A DNA stretch of 5,273 bases from Thermoflexales bacterium (GCA_030834835.1 JAUQXD010001350.1:1-5273), one strand, 5' to 3'. Counted from the first letter of the stretch, positions 1 through 5,273 are shown. Made by a program: numbers and translations. Notes: generated by a model not told the origin, from the sequence alone.

Positions 1-2
1 CC

Positions 3-125
3 ACCCGCGAACTGATCATGACGTGGAACATCGGCAGCCGCGATGATAATCCGCGCCAGCCCGCCGCGCCGTTCTTGGCATTGTATACCTTTGCCGAAAC
101 ACTAAGAACTTTGGACGCAGATTAA
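3..125 (+). CDS. C-terminal fragment, probable UvrD/Rep-type (SF1) helicase
   Basis: This is an open frame entering from the left edge, with 40 codons ending at TAA 123-125. It begins T-R-E-L-I-M-T-W-N and later reads P-A-A-P-F-L-A-L. In UvrD/Rep-type helicases the arginine-containing motif VI is followed by a strand of the form TR-x-x-L-x-x-T/S-W and then a proline-rich tail ending the protein, so this looks like the extreme C-terminus of such an enzyme. These helicases are ATP-driven 3'-to-5' DNA translocases in repair. The assignment is an inference from a short tail plus context: a RecB-type nuclease gene follows downstream. No Walker motif is in view. The last codons (L-D-A-D-stop, from 111) are encoded by the left arm of the inverted repeat, so the natural C-terminus may have been replaced. 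An unrelated protein is possible. Confidence 0.45.
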   Translation, partial: TRELIMTWNIGSRDDNPRQPAAPFLALYTFAETLRTLDAD

Positions 126-142
126 CGCTGATGACGCAGATT
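111..142 (+). repeat. Left arm of inverted repeat flanking the GxxExxY gene
   Basis: This 32 bp arm begins TTGGACGCAGATT (111-123), which is perfectly complementary to 624-636. With two one-base gaps the whole arm aligns with the reverse complement of 605-636 at about 28 of 33 columns. Internally it consists of three near-copies of ACGCNGATN, at 115-123, 125-133 and 134-142. The arm overlaps the 3' end of the upstream gene and contains its stop codon. Similar CGCAGATT-rich strings near GxxExxY genes are something I recall from environmental bacterial genomes, but I could not check this. Confidence 0.85.
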
Positions 143-159
143 TTTTGATTCTTATGCAT

Positions 160-165
160 GGAGGT
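160..165 (+). promoter_or_regulatory. Shine-Dalgarno GGAGGT for the GxxExxY gene
   Basis: GGAGGT lies six bases before ATG 172. It selects that ATG over the in-frame upstream TTG 145 and ATG 154, neither of which has a comparable site. The leader between the left repeat and this site (143-159) holds no clear promoter. Confidence 0.85.
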
Positions 166-171
166 CAGTCA

Positions 172-606
172 ATGTCCGCCGCCGTTTTCGCTCACACAGA
201 GGTAACCGAAGCAATCATCGGGCAGTTCTATCGAGTCTACAACGAATTAGGGTACGGCTTTCTCGAAAAGGTCCACGAAAATGCCATGGCGATCGCGTTG
301 ACTGACGCCGGATTGACCGTCGTTCAACAGACTCCCATCCAGGTGCATTTCACCGGGCGCGTCGTTGGACGATATGATGCCGATTTGTTGGTCAACGATT
401 CAGTCATCGTCGAACTCAAAACCGCTCGTACGCTCAGTGCAGAGCACGAAGCCCAGTTGTTGAACTATCTGAAAGCCACGCGTTACGAGGTCGGCCTGCT
501 CCTGAATTTTGGTGCAACCAAAGCCGAAATTAAGCGCGAGGCCTTTAGCAATAGCCGCAAAGGCTCGTTGTCATGGGTTAAGCCTATCGTGAAAAACAAT
601 CCATAA
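172..606 (+). CDS. GxxExxY-family protein (PD-(D/E)XK nuclease-like)
   Basis: This 144-residue protein has the hallmarks of the GxxExxY family (PDDEXK_3 type). An N-terminal helix leads to G29-F-L-E32-K-V-H35, followed by E36-N-A. A beta core carries D69-A-D71 and V80-E81-L-K83, matching the D...E-x-K metal-binding pattern of the PD-(D/E)XK fold, then Q95-L-L-N-Y99 on the next helix. Length is normal for the family. The family's usual Tyr is His35 here. Biochemical function is not established for the family as far as I know; a nuclease-related role is inferred from the fold. Such proteins are sometimes mislabelled as iron transport proteins, which nothing here supports. The start at 172 follows from the strong GGAGGT. 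The gene stop lies inside the right repeat arm. It is probably cytoplasmic: no signal peptide or membrane segment is visible. Confidence 0.88.
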   Translation: MSAAVFAHTEVTEAIIGQFYRVYNELGYGFLEKVHENAMAIALTDAGLTVVQQTPIQVHFTGRVVGRYDADLLVNDSVIVELKTARTLSAEHEAQLLNYLKATRYEVGLLLNFGATKAEIKREAFSNSRKGSLSWVKPIVKNNP

Positions 607-636
607 TCCGCGTCCATCTGCGAAATCTGCGTCCAA
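605..636 (-). repeat. Right arm of inverted repeat flanking the GxxExxY gene
   Basis: Read on the minus strand, this arm begins TTGGACGCAGATT (636 down to 624), identical to the left arm for 13 bases. It continues with two more units of the same pattern, TCGCAGATGG (623-614) and ACGCGGATTA (613-604). It contains the stop of the GxxExxY gene and ends one base before the ATG of the nuclease gene. The region carries no Shine-Dalgarno sequence for that next gene. Confidence 0.85.
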
Positions 637-637
637 T

Positions 638-1444
638 ATGCCTCTACTTTCCAACTTCCAATTCAGCCAAGCTAGCCTCAGCGACTACGTCGATTGCGCG
701 CGCCGCTTCCAATTGCGCTACTTGCTGGAACAGTCCTGGCCTGCCGTCGAAGCCGAACCGGTGCTGGAACGCGAGCGCGTGATGGCGCTGGGGCAGCGCT
801 TTCACAAATTGATTCAACAACACATCGAAGGCTTGCCTGTTGAAGCGCTGACGCCCTCGCCCGACGAACCCGAACTATCACGCTGGTGGCAAAGTTATCT
901 ACACGCTCTCGACACCACGCTGCGCGATCTACCCGCGCATCGCCGCGCCGAGGTCGCCCTGTCAATCCCGCTGGGCAACTATCGCCTCGTCGCACACTGC
1001 GACCTGATCGCCGCGGACACCAATCGGGTCGTGATTGTGGACTGGAAAACCGAGCAGCGCCGCCCCACGCGCGAACAATTGCTCAATCGGCTGCAAACCA
1101 GGGTCTATCGCTACGTCGTGACCGCAGTGCAGCAGCGCGCACCCGGCGCCGTATCGATGATCTACTGGTTCGCCCAGTATCCCGATCAACCGGAAGTCTT
1201 GCCATATGAGGCGCGCCAACACGCTGAAGATCAGCGTTACCTGACTGAATTGATCTCCGAGATCGATCAGCGCGCCGCACAGTCCGGCGAGTGGGACAAA
1301 ACACCCAATGAGCGCAAATGCGCTTACTGCACCTATCGTTCGTTGTGCAATCGCGGCGTGGTTGCAGGCGCGATCAGTCCCGACGACGATCTGGAAACCG
1401 AACTTGTGATCGATCTGGCTGAGTTGGACGAGATTGCGTACTGA
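638..1444 (+). CDS. RecB-family PD-(D/E)XK nuclease with Fe-S cysteine signature
   Basis: This 268-residue protein matches the PDDEXK_1 / RecB C-terminal / Cas4-like nuclease group. An N-terminal segment F-S-Q-A-S-L-S-D-Y-V-D-C20 is followed by R-R-F. H56 lies in a helix (F-H-K-L-I). D122 is in A-H-C-D-L-I, and D135-W-K137 completes the D...D-x-K catalytic set. Q153-x3-Y157 is the QxxxY motif on the following helix. Near the C-terminus C228-x2-C231-x5-C237, together with C20, forms the four-cysteine pattern that holds a 4Fe-4S cluster in AddB, Cas4 and Dna2. It should cut DNA ends in the cytoplasm with divalent metal, perhaps with the upstream helicase. The tail (249-268) is acidic. ATG 638 fits family N-termini, but no Shine-Dalgarno sequence precedes it: the repeat arm occupies that space. 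The membrane protein gene follows after 12 nt. Cas4 proper is unlikely since no CRISPR or cas gene is seen. Confidence 0.85.
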   Translation: MPLLSNFQFSQASLSDYVDCARRFQLRYLLEQSWPAVEAEPVLERERVMALGQRFHKLIQQHIEGLPVEALTPSPDEPELSRWWQSYLHALDTTLRDLPAHRRAEVALSIPLGNYRLVAHCDLIAADTNRVVIVDWKTEQRRPTREQLLNRLQTRVYRYVVTAVQQRAPGAVSMIYWFAQYPDQPEVLPYEARQHAEDQRYLTELISEIDQRAAQSGEWDKTPNERKCAYCTYRSLCNRGVVAGAISPDDDLETELVIDLAELDEIAY

Positions 1445-1456
1445 AGGGGGAGAGCG

Positions 1457-2566
1457 ATGAAGCCATTAACCGGTCTGGGCTTGCGCAAAGCCATCAAACG
1501 CGCTGATGCTGAACGCCTGCTATTGCTTATGCTGCTGAGTTTCGCCGCTTCGGTCGTGTTGACACGCGTCTATTTGCAGTTAACGGGCTATCCGCAGATT
1601 GGCAGCGGCGAACTACACATCGCGCACATGTTGTGGGGCGGTCTGCTGCTCTTCATCGGCGCCATGTTAGTGTTGACTCTGGCAAATCGCCGGGTACTGC
1701 CCGTCGGTGCGATTCTCACCGGGGTCGGCGTCGGATTGTTCATTGACGAGGTGGGCAAGTTCATCACCAAATCCAACGATTATTTCTATCCGTTAGCCGC
1801 GCCCATCATTTACGGTTTCTTCTTGCTGACCGTGTGGCTGTATCTGCAGGTGCGCCGCGGCGCCGCGCGCGATATCCGCAGTGAGTTGTCGCAGGCGCTG
1901 GAATATCTTAGCGAAGTGGTCGACGATGACATGGATGTGCGCGAACGCGCCGAGATCGACGAGCGGCTACAGCGTATCGTCAACCGCGCTACGTCGCCCG
2001 ATCATATTCAACTGGCCACCATCCTGCTCCAATTCATCCGCCGCGACGAACTGCGGCTGGTGCAGCGGCCGGCCAGTCGCCGGGAACGCTTTCTCCAGCA
2101 GTCGCAACACTTCGAAGTGAAGTACGTCAGCCGCCGCACGGCCAGGGCCGTCATCGTCATTGGCCTGGTGGCGTTTGGCGCGCTTGCCATTCAGGATTTA
2201 CTGCCTGTCATCCGCGCGATCTTCTCACCGGATTTCGCCAACGAATTAGGTCGCGCTATCGCCAATGCTGGCCTGGTGCGCAGTGTTACAGGCCTGCTGT
2301 GGTACCTGGCGCGGCAGGTGCTGGAAGGTCTGGTCGGGTTGATGCTCATCGGCGGTGCGGGCTTACTGCTGACCAATCGCGAACGCATCGGCCTGCAAGC
2401 GGGGTATATCGGATTGGTCCTCCATTTGCTCACTGTGAACCTGTTGGTGTTGTATTTCGATCAGTTCACCACCATCCTGTTAACAGTGCTGCAATTTGGC
2501 CTGTTATTGGCCATGCTGCGCTATCGCCAGCGCTACCTCACGCCATCGCTGGTACGACACCAATAA
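1457..2566 (+). CDS. Polytopic membrane protein of unknown function
   Basis: This 369-residue protein has about eight hydrophobic segments in two groups: roughly 20-42, 56-76, 79-98 and 108-131, then 230-249, 278-303, 311-335 and 337-355. The N-terminal half carries charged and polar residues in or near membrane segments: E52-L-H54-I-x-H57 and W60-G-G before segment 2, F95-I-D-E-V-G-K101-F at the end of segment 3, and N107-D-Y-F-Y before segment 4. I recall a similar DE-x-GKF ... NDYF pattern in uncharacterised actinobacterial and Chloroflexota membrane proteins. The middle (132-229) is hydrophilic, helix-prone and rich in Arg and acidic residues, probably cytoplasmic. There is no signal peptide and no recognisable transporter or enzyme domain. 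A purine-rich AGGGGGAG at 1445-1452 serves ATG 1457. The gene lies 12 nt after the nuclease and 3 nt before recJ, so it is probably co-transcribed. No function is assigned. Confidence 0.85.
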   Translation: MKPLTGLGLRKAIKRADAERLLLLMLLSFAASVVLTRVYLQLTGYPQIGSGELHIAHMLWGGLLLFIGAMLVLTLANRRVLPVGAILTGVGVGLFIDEVGKFITKSNDYFYPLAAPIIYGFFLLTVWLYLQVRRGAARDIRSELSQALEYLSEVVDDDMDVRERAEIDERLQRIVNRATSPDHIQLATILLQFIRRDELRLVQRPASRRERFLQQSQHFEVKYVSRRTARAVIVIGLVAFGALAIQDLLPVIRAIFSPDFANELGRAIANAGLVRSVTGLLWYLARQVLEGLVGLMLIGGAGLLLTNRERIGLQAGYIGLVLHLLTVNLLVLYFDQFTTILLTVLQFGLLLAMLRYRQRYLTPSLVRHQ

Positions 2567-2569
2567 AGC

Positions 2570-4870
2570 ATGTGGATCTCACCGCCACCCGTCTTTGTCG
2601 ATCCTGCGCTCTCCACCGCGATGGGTGGTCACCCGCTGCTCGCGCGTCTACTCACGCAGCGCGGATTGACTACGCCGGAAGCCGCTGCGGCCTTTCTCAA
2701 TCCCGATCGATACACGCCCACCCCGCCGGCCGCCCTGCCCGATCTGGAATTCGCCGCCGATCGGCTGTATCGCGCCATCACGCGCGGCGAAAAGATCGCA
2801 GTGTGGGGCGACTTCGATGCGGACGGGCAAACGTCCACGACGCTGCTTGTTTCGCTCTTGCGTGATCTCAAAGCCGATGTCACCTACTACATTCCTCATC
2901 GCCTCACCGAATCACACGGTATCAAGATCGATGCGCTCGATCGCCTGCTCGATCAACACATTCACGTCCTGCTCACCTGCGATACTGGCATTGCCGAGCA
3001 CGCCGCCATCGCGCACGCTAAATCACGCGGCGTTACCGTCCTCGTCACCGATCATCACGATTTACCGGATACTTTGCCGAACGCCGATGCTTTGATCAAT
3101 CCCAAACGCCTCCCGATCGATCATCCGCTGCGATCGCTGCCCGGTGTGGGCGTGGCCTTCAAACTCGCGCAGCAGGTGCTGCATCTGGCGGGCGAAGACG
3201 AACGAGCCGATGATTATCTCGATCTGGTGGCGTTGGGCATCGTGGCCGATGTGGCGGAGCTCCGCGCCGATGCGCGTTACCTCTTGCAGCGCGGCCTGCT
3301 TCGTTTGCAGAACACCACACGCCTAGGACTGCAAGCCTTGATGAGCAGCGCGCAAGTGACGGCGGCCAATGTCTCTGCGGAAACGATCGGCTTTAGCCTC
3401 GGGCCGCGCCTGAATGCGCTCGGTCGCCTGGGCGATGCCAACCTCGCCGTCGAACTGCTGACGACCACCAATCTTACGCGTGCCCGCATCCTCGCCGCAC
3501 AACTGGAAGGGCTTAACAATCAACGCCGATTGCTGATGGATCAAATCACGGCGGCGGCGCAAGAACAGATCGCCCAGGACCCGGCGTTGCTTGATTACGC
3601 CGCGTTGATTCTCACCAACCCGCACTGGCACAGCGGCGTCATCGGACCGGTAGCCAATCGCCTTGCCGAACAATACACGCGCCCCACGATCTTGCTGGTC
3701 ACCGACGATCACACCGCGCGCGGCTCCGCGCGATCCGTCGCGGGCGTGGACATCACATCAGCACTGAAGATGTGCGGCGAATATCTCACGGGCGTTGGCG
3801 GGCATCCGGGCGCAGCGGGCCTCTCGTTGCCAATTGACAACGTGCCGACGTTTCGGGCGGCGCTGTCCAAAGCCATCGACACGATCCGCGATCCACGCGT
3901 CGAAACCGGCCTCGTCGTCGATGCGGAACTCTCACTCGATCAACTTACGCTCGAACTGGCGCAAGAGTTGGAACGGCTCGCGCCGTTTGGCGAAGGCAAT
4001 CCCGCCGTCACGCTCGTCACGCGCCACGTCACCCTGGAACACGATCGCACCTTTGGCCGCAAGGGCGAACATCGCGAAGTGATCATCGGCGACAGCGTGG
4101 GCCACACGCAAAAATTGATCTGGTGGCGCGGCGCGGGCCTGGAGGTCGCCGATGGGCCGATCGATGTGGCGTACACCCTGAAGAGCACGAACTATCGGGG
4201 TGAGCGTGTGCTATCGGTGGAATGGGTTGATTTCCAGATCGCGCCTGTGTCTGCGATCGAAATCAGCGCGCCACAACCCCAGATCGAGGTGATTGATTGG
4301 CGCAACAAAGACCTTGCACAGCTGCCAGTACAAGCCGATTGGCTGATCTGGGCCGACGGCGCGGTGGCCGCTCCGCGCGCCGCCGTTCGCCGCACCGATT
4401 TGCGCGAGGCCGACACGCTGGTCATCTGGTCTGCGCCGTGCGGCTGGCGCGAACTGGAAGCCGCGCTGCAGCGTGTCAAGCCACGCACGATTTATCTGTG
4501 CAACGCCGCAGCGAATGTCGATTCGATGGAAGCCTTTCTCAAGCGCCTGGGCAGTTTGCTTAAGCACGATCTCAATCAACGGGGTGGACAAGTGGCGGTG
4601 GCCCGGCTGGCGGCCGCATTGGGGCATCGCACGATCACAGCGCGCAAAGGCATCGAGTGGCTGGAGGCCAGCGGCCAGATCAGCGTGAAGAGTTGGACCG
4701 ACGATCAGATCGTCATTGCTGCTGGCACAGGCCAGAAGACCGAAGAGATCGACACACTTAAGGCCGAACTCACTGTGCTGCTGGCTGAAACCGCCGCGTG
4801 GCGTGCCTATTATCAGCGACTCAATATCGAAGAGATTCGCGCTCTCGTGCAACGCTATCGAGCGGCATAA
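2570..4870 (+). CDS. recJ: Single-stranded-DNA-specific exonuclease RecJ, long form
   Basis: RecJ degrades single-stranded DNA 5' to 3' in recombination, mismatch and base excision repair. The DHH motifs are intact: D81-F-D83-A-D85-G, D138 in L-T-C-D-T-G, D161-H-H163, and D227 in A-L-G-I-V-A-D-V. G-P-R280-L-N282-A-L-G-R286 follows. The DHHA1 part has H354-S-G-V-I-G, R384-G-S-A-R and G410-G-H-P-G-A-A-G417. An OB-fold segment (about 445-555) includes A471-P-F-G-E-G-N-P. These are the metal- and DNA-binding positions of the family. The usual bacterial core is about 560-580 residues; here about 200 more follow, giving 766. That extension has an alpha/beta stretch (587-650), a helix-turn-helix-like segment (672-715) and a charged helix (722-763). 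It may correspond to the RecJ C-terminal domain of Firmicutes. ATG 2570 follows the previous stop by 3 nt without a Shine-Dalgarno sequence, suggesting translational coupling. Confidence 0.95.
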   Translation: MWISPPPVFVDPALSTAMGGHPLLARLLTQRGLTTPEAAAAFLNPDRYTPTPPAALPDLEFAADRLYRAITRGEKIAVWGDFDADGQTSTTLLVSLLRDLKADVTYYIPHRLTESHGIKIDALDRLLDQHIHVLLTCDTGIAEHAAIAHAKSRGVTVLVTDHHDLPDTLPNADALINPKRLPIDHPLRSLPGVGVAFKLAQQVLHLAGEDERADDYLDLVALGIVADVAELRADARYLLQRGLLRLQNTTRLGLQALMSSAQVTAANVSAETIGFSLGPRLNALGRLGDANLAVELLTTTNLTRARILAAQLEGLNNQRRLLMDQITAAAQEQIAQDPALLDYAALILTNPHWHSGVIGPVANRLAEQYTRPTILLVTDDHTARGSARSVAGVDITSALKMCGEYLTGVGGHPGAAGLSLPIDNVPTFRAALSKAIDTIRDPRVETGLVVDAELSLDQLTLELAQELERLAPFGEGNPAVTLVTRHVTLEHDRTFGRKGEHREVIIGDSVGHTQKLIWWRGAGLEVADGPIDVAYTLKSTNYRGERVLSVEWVDFQIAPVSAIEISAPQPQIEVIDWRNKDLAQLPVQADWLIWADGAVAAPRAAVRRTDLREADTLVIWSAPCGWRELEAALQRVKPRTIYLCNAAANVDSMEAFLKRLGSLLKHDLNQRGGQVAVARLAAALGHRTITARKGIEWLEASGQISVKSWTDDQIVIAAGTGQKTEEIDTLKAELTVLLAETAAWRAYYQRLNIEEIRALVQRYRAA

Positions 4871-4881
4871 TCGCGCCCCTA

Positions 4882-4910
4882 TTGACTTGTAGACCCGGGC
4901 CAGGTAAAAT
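4882..4910 (+). promoter_or_regulatory. Sigma70-type promoter for the CBS-domain gene
   Basis: TTGACT (4882-4887) and TAAAAT (4905-4910) are each one base from consensus and separated by exactly 17 nt. This lies in the only intergenic gap of note, 70 nt between recJ and the next gene. Transcription would start near 4917, leaving a leader of about 25 nt that contains the ribosome binding site. The spacer contains the palindrome CCCGGG (4894-4899). No terminator hairpin is visible between the recJ stop and this promoter. Confidence 0.75.
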
Positions 4911-4929
4911 GACGCCACATTCAGCCACT

Positions 4930-4935
4930 GGAGGT
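4930..4935 (+). promoter_or_regulatory. Shine-Dalgarno GGAGGT for the CBS-domain gene
   Basis: GGAGGT stands five bases before ATG 4941 and fixes that start over the internal in-frame ATG at codon 7. The same hexamer precedes the GxxExxY gene, showing that this host reads canonical sites. Confidence 0.85.
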
Positions 4936-4940
4936 AATCC

Positions 4941-5273
4941 ATGCTCGTCCGAGAACGCATGTCTACCCGCCCCATTTTGTGCGAACCCGATCTGCCCGTC
5001 AGTGATGCCCTGGATCAGATGAAACGGGAACATATCCGCCGCATGCCCGTCGTGGATAAGCATGGCAAACTGGTGGGCATTGTGTCTGACAAGGATTTGT
5101 TGCAGGCGTCGCCCTCGTCGGCCACCAGCCTCAGCGTGTGGGAAATTACCTATCTCCTGTCGAAGATCAAGGTCGGCGATGTGATGACGAAAAAAGTCAT
5201 CACGATTGCGGCGGACACACCGCTGGAAAATGCGGCCCGCATCATGGTCGACAACAAGATCGGCGGCCTGCCC
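4941..5273 (+). CDS. CBS-domain-pair protein, 3' truncated by window edge
   Basis: There are 111 codons in frame to the window end with no stop. The first CBS motif spans about residues 4-56: R-E-R-M-S-T-R-P opens it, H31-I-R-R-M-P-V-V-D is the core strand, and L44-V-G-I-V-S49-D-K-D52 carries the S/T-x-x-D pattern that contacts a nucleotide ribose. A linker (57-77) contains S-L-S-V-W-E-I-T-Y-L-L-S. The second CBS motif starts at V78-G-D-V-M-T and reaches I107-G-G-L-P at the edge. CBS pairs bind adenine nucleotides such as AMP, ATP or SAM and act as cytoplasmic energy or metabolite sensors. Proteins with this linker often continue into a C-terminal ACT domain (AcuB-like), which cannot be seen here. 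The gene has its own promoter and is probably independent of the repair genes upstream. Confidence 0.9.
   Translation, partial: MLVRERMSTRPILCEPDLPVSDALDQMKREHIRRMPVVDKHGKLVGIVSDKDLLQASPSSATSLSVWEITYLLSKIKVGDVMTKKVITIAADTPLENAARIMVDNKIGGLP

Larger units (their letters stand above)
111..636. mobile_element. Putative inverted-repeat-bounded GxxExxY cassette
   Basis: A single 144-codon gene with its own strong ribosome binding site is framed by inverted repeats of about 32 bp. The arms abut the stop of the upstream gene and the start of the downstream gene almost to the base, leaving no other intergenic sequence. That geometry suggests a unit that inserted, or was exchanged, as a block. No transposase or recombinase is encoded and no convincing target-site duplication is seen: the left flank ends ..AGAACT and the right flank begins TATGCC. 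If mobile, it would need an enzyme acting in trans, or the GxxExxY protein itself would have to take part. The repeat is directly visible; mobility is inferred. Confidence 0.4.

Noticed and set aside
111..116. Promoter starting with TTGGAC before the GxxExxY gene
   Set aside because: No -10-like hexamer lies 16-18 nt downstream; the position falls on ACGCAG of the repeat.
126..150. Possible intrinsic terminator (T run 141-146 after a small hairpin)
   Set aside because: The only stem preceding the T run is about 3 bp (CTG 128-130 with CAG 137-139), too weak for termination.
145..171. Upstream start (TTG 145 or ATG 154) for the GxxExxY protein
   Set aside because: The strong GGAGGT at 160-165 is placed for ATG 172, and the extra nine residues would be encoded partly by that site itself. 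The family similarity begins after residue 10 of the shorter form.
101..645. Target-site duplication flanking the inverted repeat
   Set aside because: Left (AAGAACT) and right (TATGCCT) flanks share no direct repeat beyond one or two bases at any reasonable choice of boundary.
638..1444. Cas4 of a CRISPR system
   Set aside because: The cysteine pattern also fits other RecB-type Fe-S nucleases, and there is no CRISPR array, spacer-like repeat or other cas gene; the neighbours are repair genes.
2299..2865. 188-codon + strand open frame overlapping the membrane protein and recJ
   Set aside because: Both overlapped genes have clear protein features in their own frames; this frame gives an Arg/Ala/His-rich sequence typical of an off-frame reading.
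4211..4975. 254-codon open frame on the minus strand
   Set aside because: It lies antisense to the recJ C-terminus and over the CBS promoter, shows no recognisable domain, and is explained by the GC-rich codon pattern of the sense gene.

Overview
The window looks like chromosomal DNA of a moderately GC-rich bacterium. I infer Chloroflexota, probably an Anaerolineae-type lineage. The basis is recalled resemblance: the RecJ N-terminus, the RecB-type nuclease N-terminus and the linker between the CBS domains all look like proteins I associate with that group. No rRNA or marker gene confirms this. All real genes lie on the + strand and coding density is very high.

Layout. (1) Positions 3-125 hold the last 40 codons of a gene that enters from upstream, probably the C-terminus of a UvrD/Rep-type superfamily 1 helicase. 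(2) Positions 111-636 form a compact unit: a GxxExxY-family protein (PD-(D/E)XK nuclease fold, CDS 172-606) framed by an imperfect inverted repeat of about 32 bp. The outer 13 bp of the two arms are perfectly complementary (111-123 and 624-636), and each arm is built of three copies of a 9-10 nt unit, ACGCNGATN. (3) Positions 638-1444 encode a RecB-family nuclease with a four-cysteine, Cas4/AddB-like Fe-S signature. (4) Positions 1457-2566 encode a polytopic membrane protein of unknown function. (5) Positions 2570-4870 encode a long RecJ-type single-strand exonuclease with an extra C-terminal region of about 200 residues. (6) A well-formed sigma70-like promoter (4882-4910) then starts a new unit, a CBS-pair protein that runs off the right edge.

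How they work together. The nuclease, membrane and RecJ genes are separated by 12 and 3 nt and very likely form one transcription unit. If the upstream fragment is a helicase, the locus is a DNA-end-processing operon (helicase, Fe-S nuclease, RecJ) with a membrane protein in the middle. The GxxExxY unit sits exactly between the helicase-like and nuclease genes. Its left repeat supplies the last four codons and the stop codon of the upstream gene, and its right repeat ends one base before the ATG of the nuclease, which has no visible Shine-Dalgarno sequence. This looks like a small inserted cassette that split an older operon junction, and it is the most interesting observation here. The CBS gene has its own promoter and is probably functionally separate.
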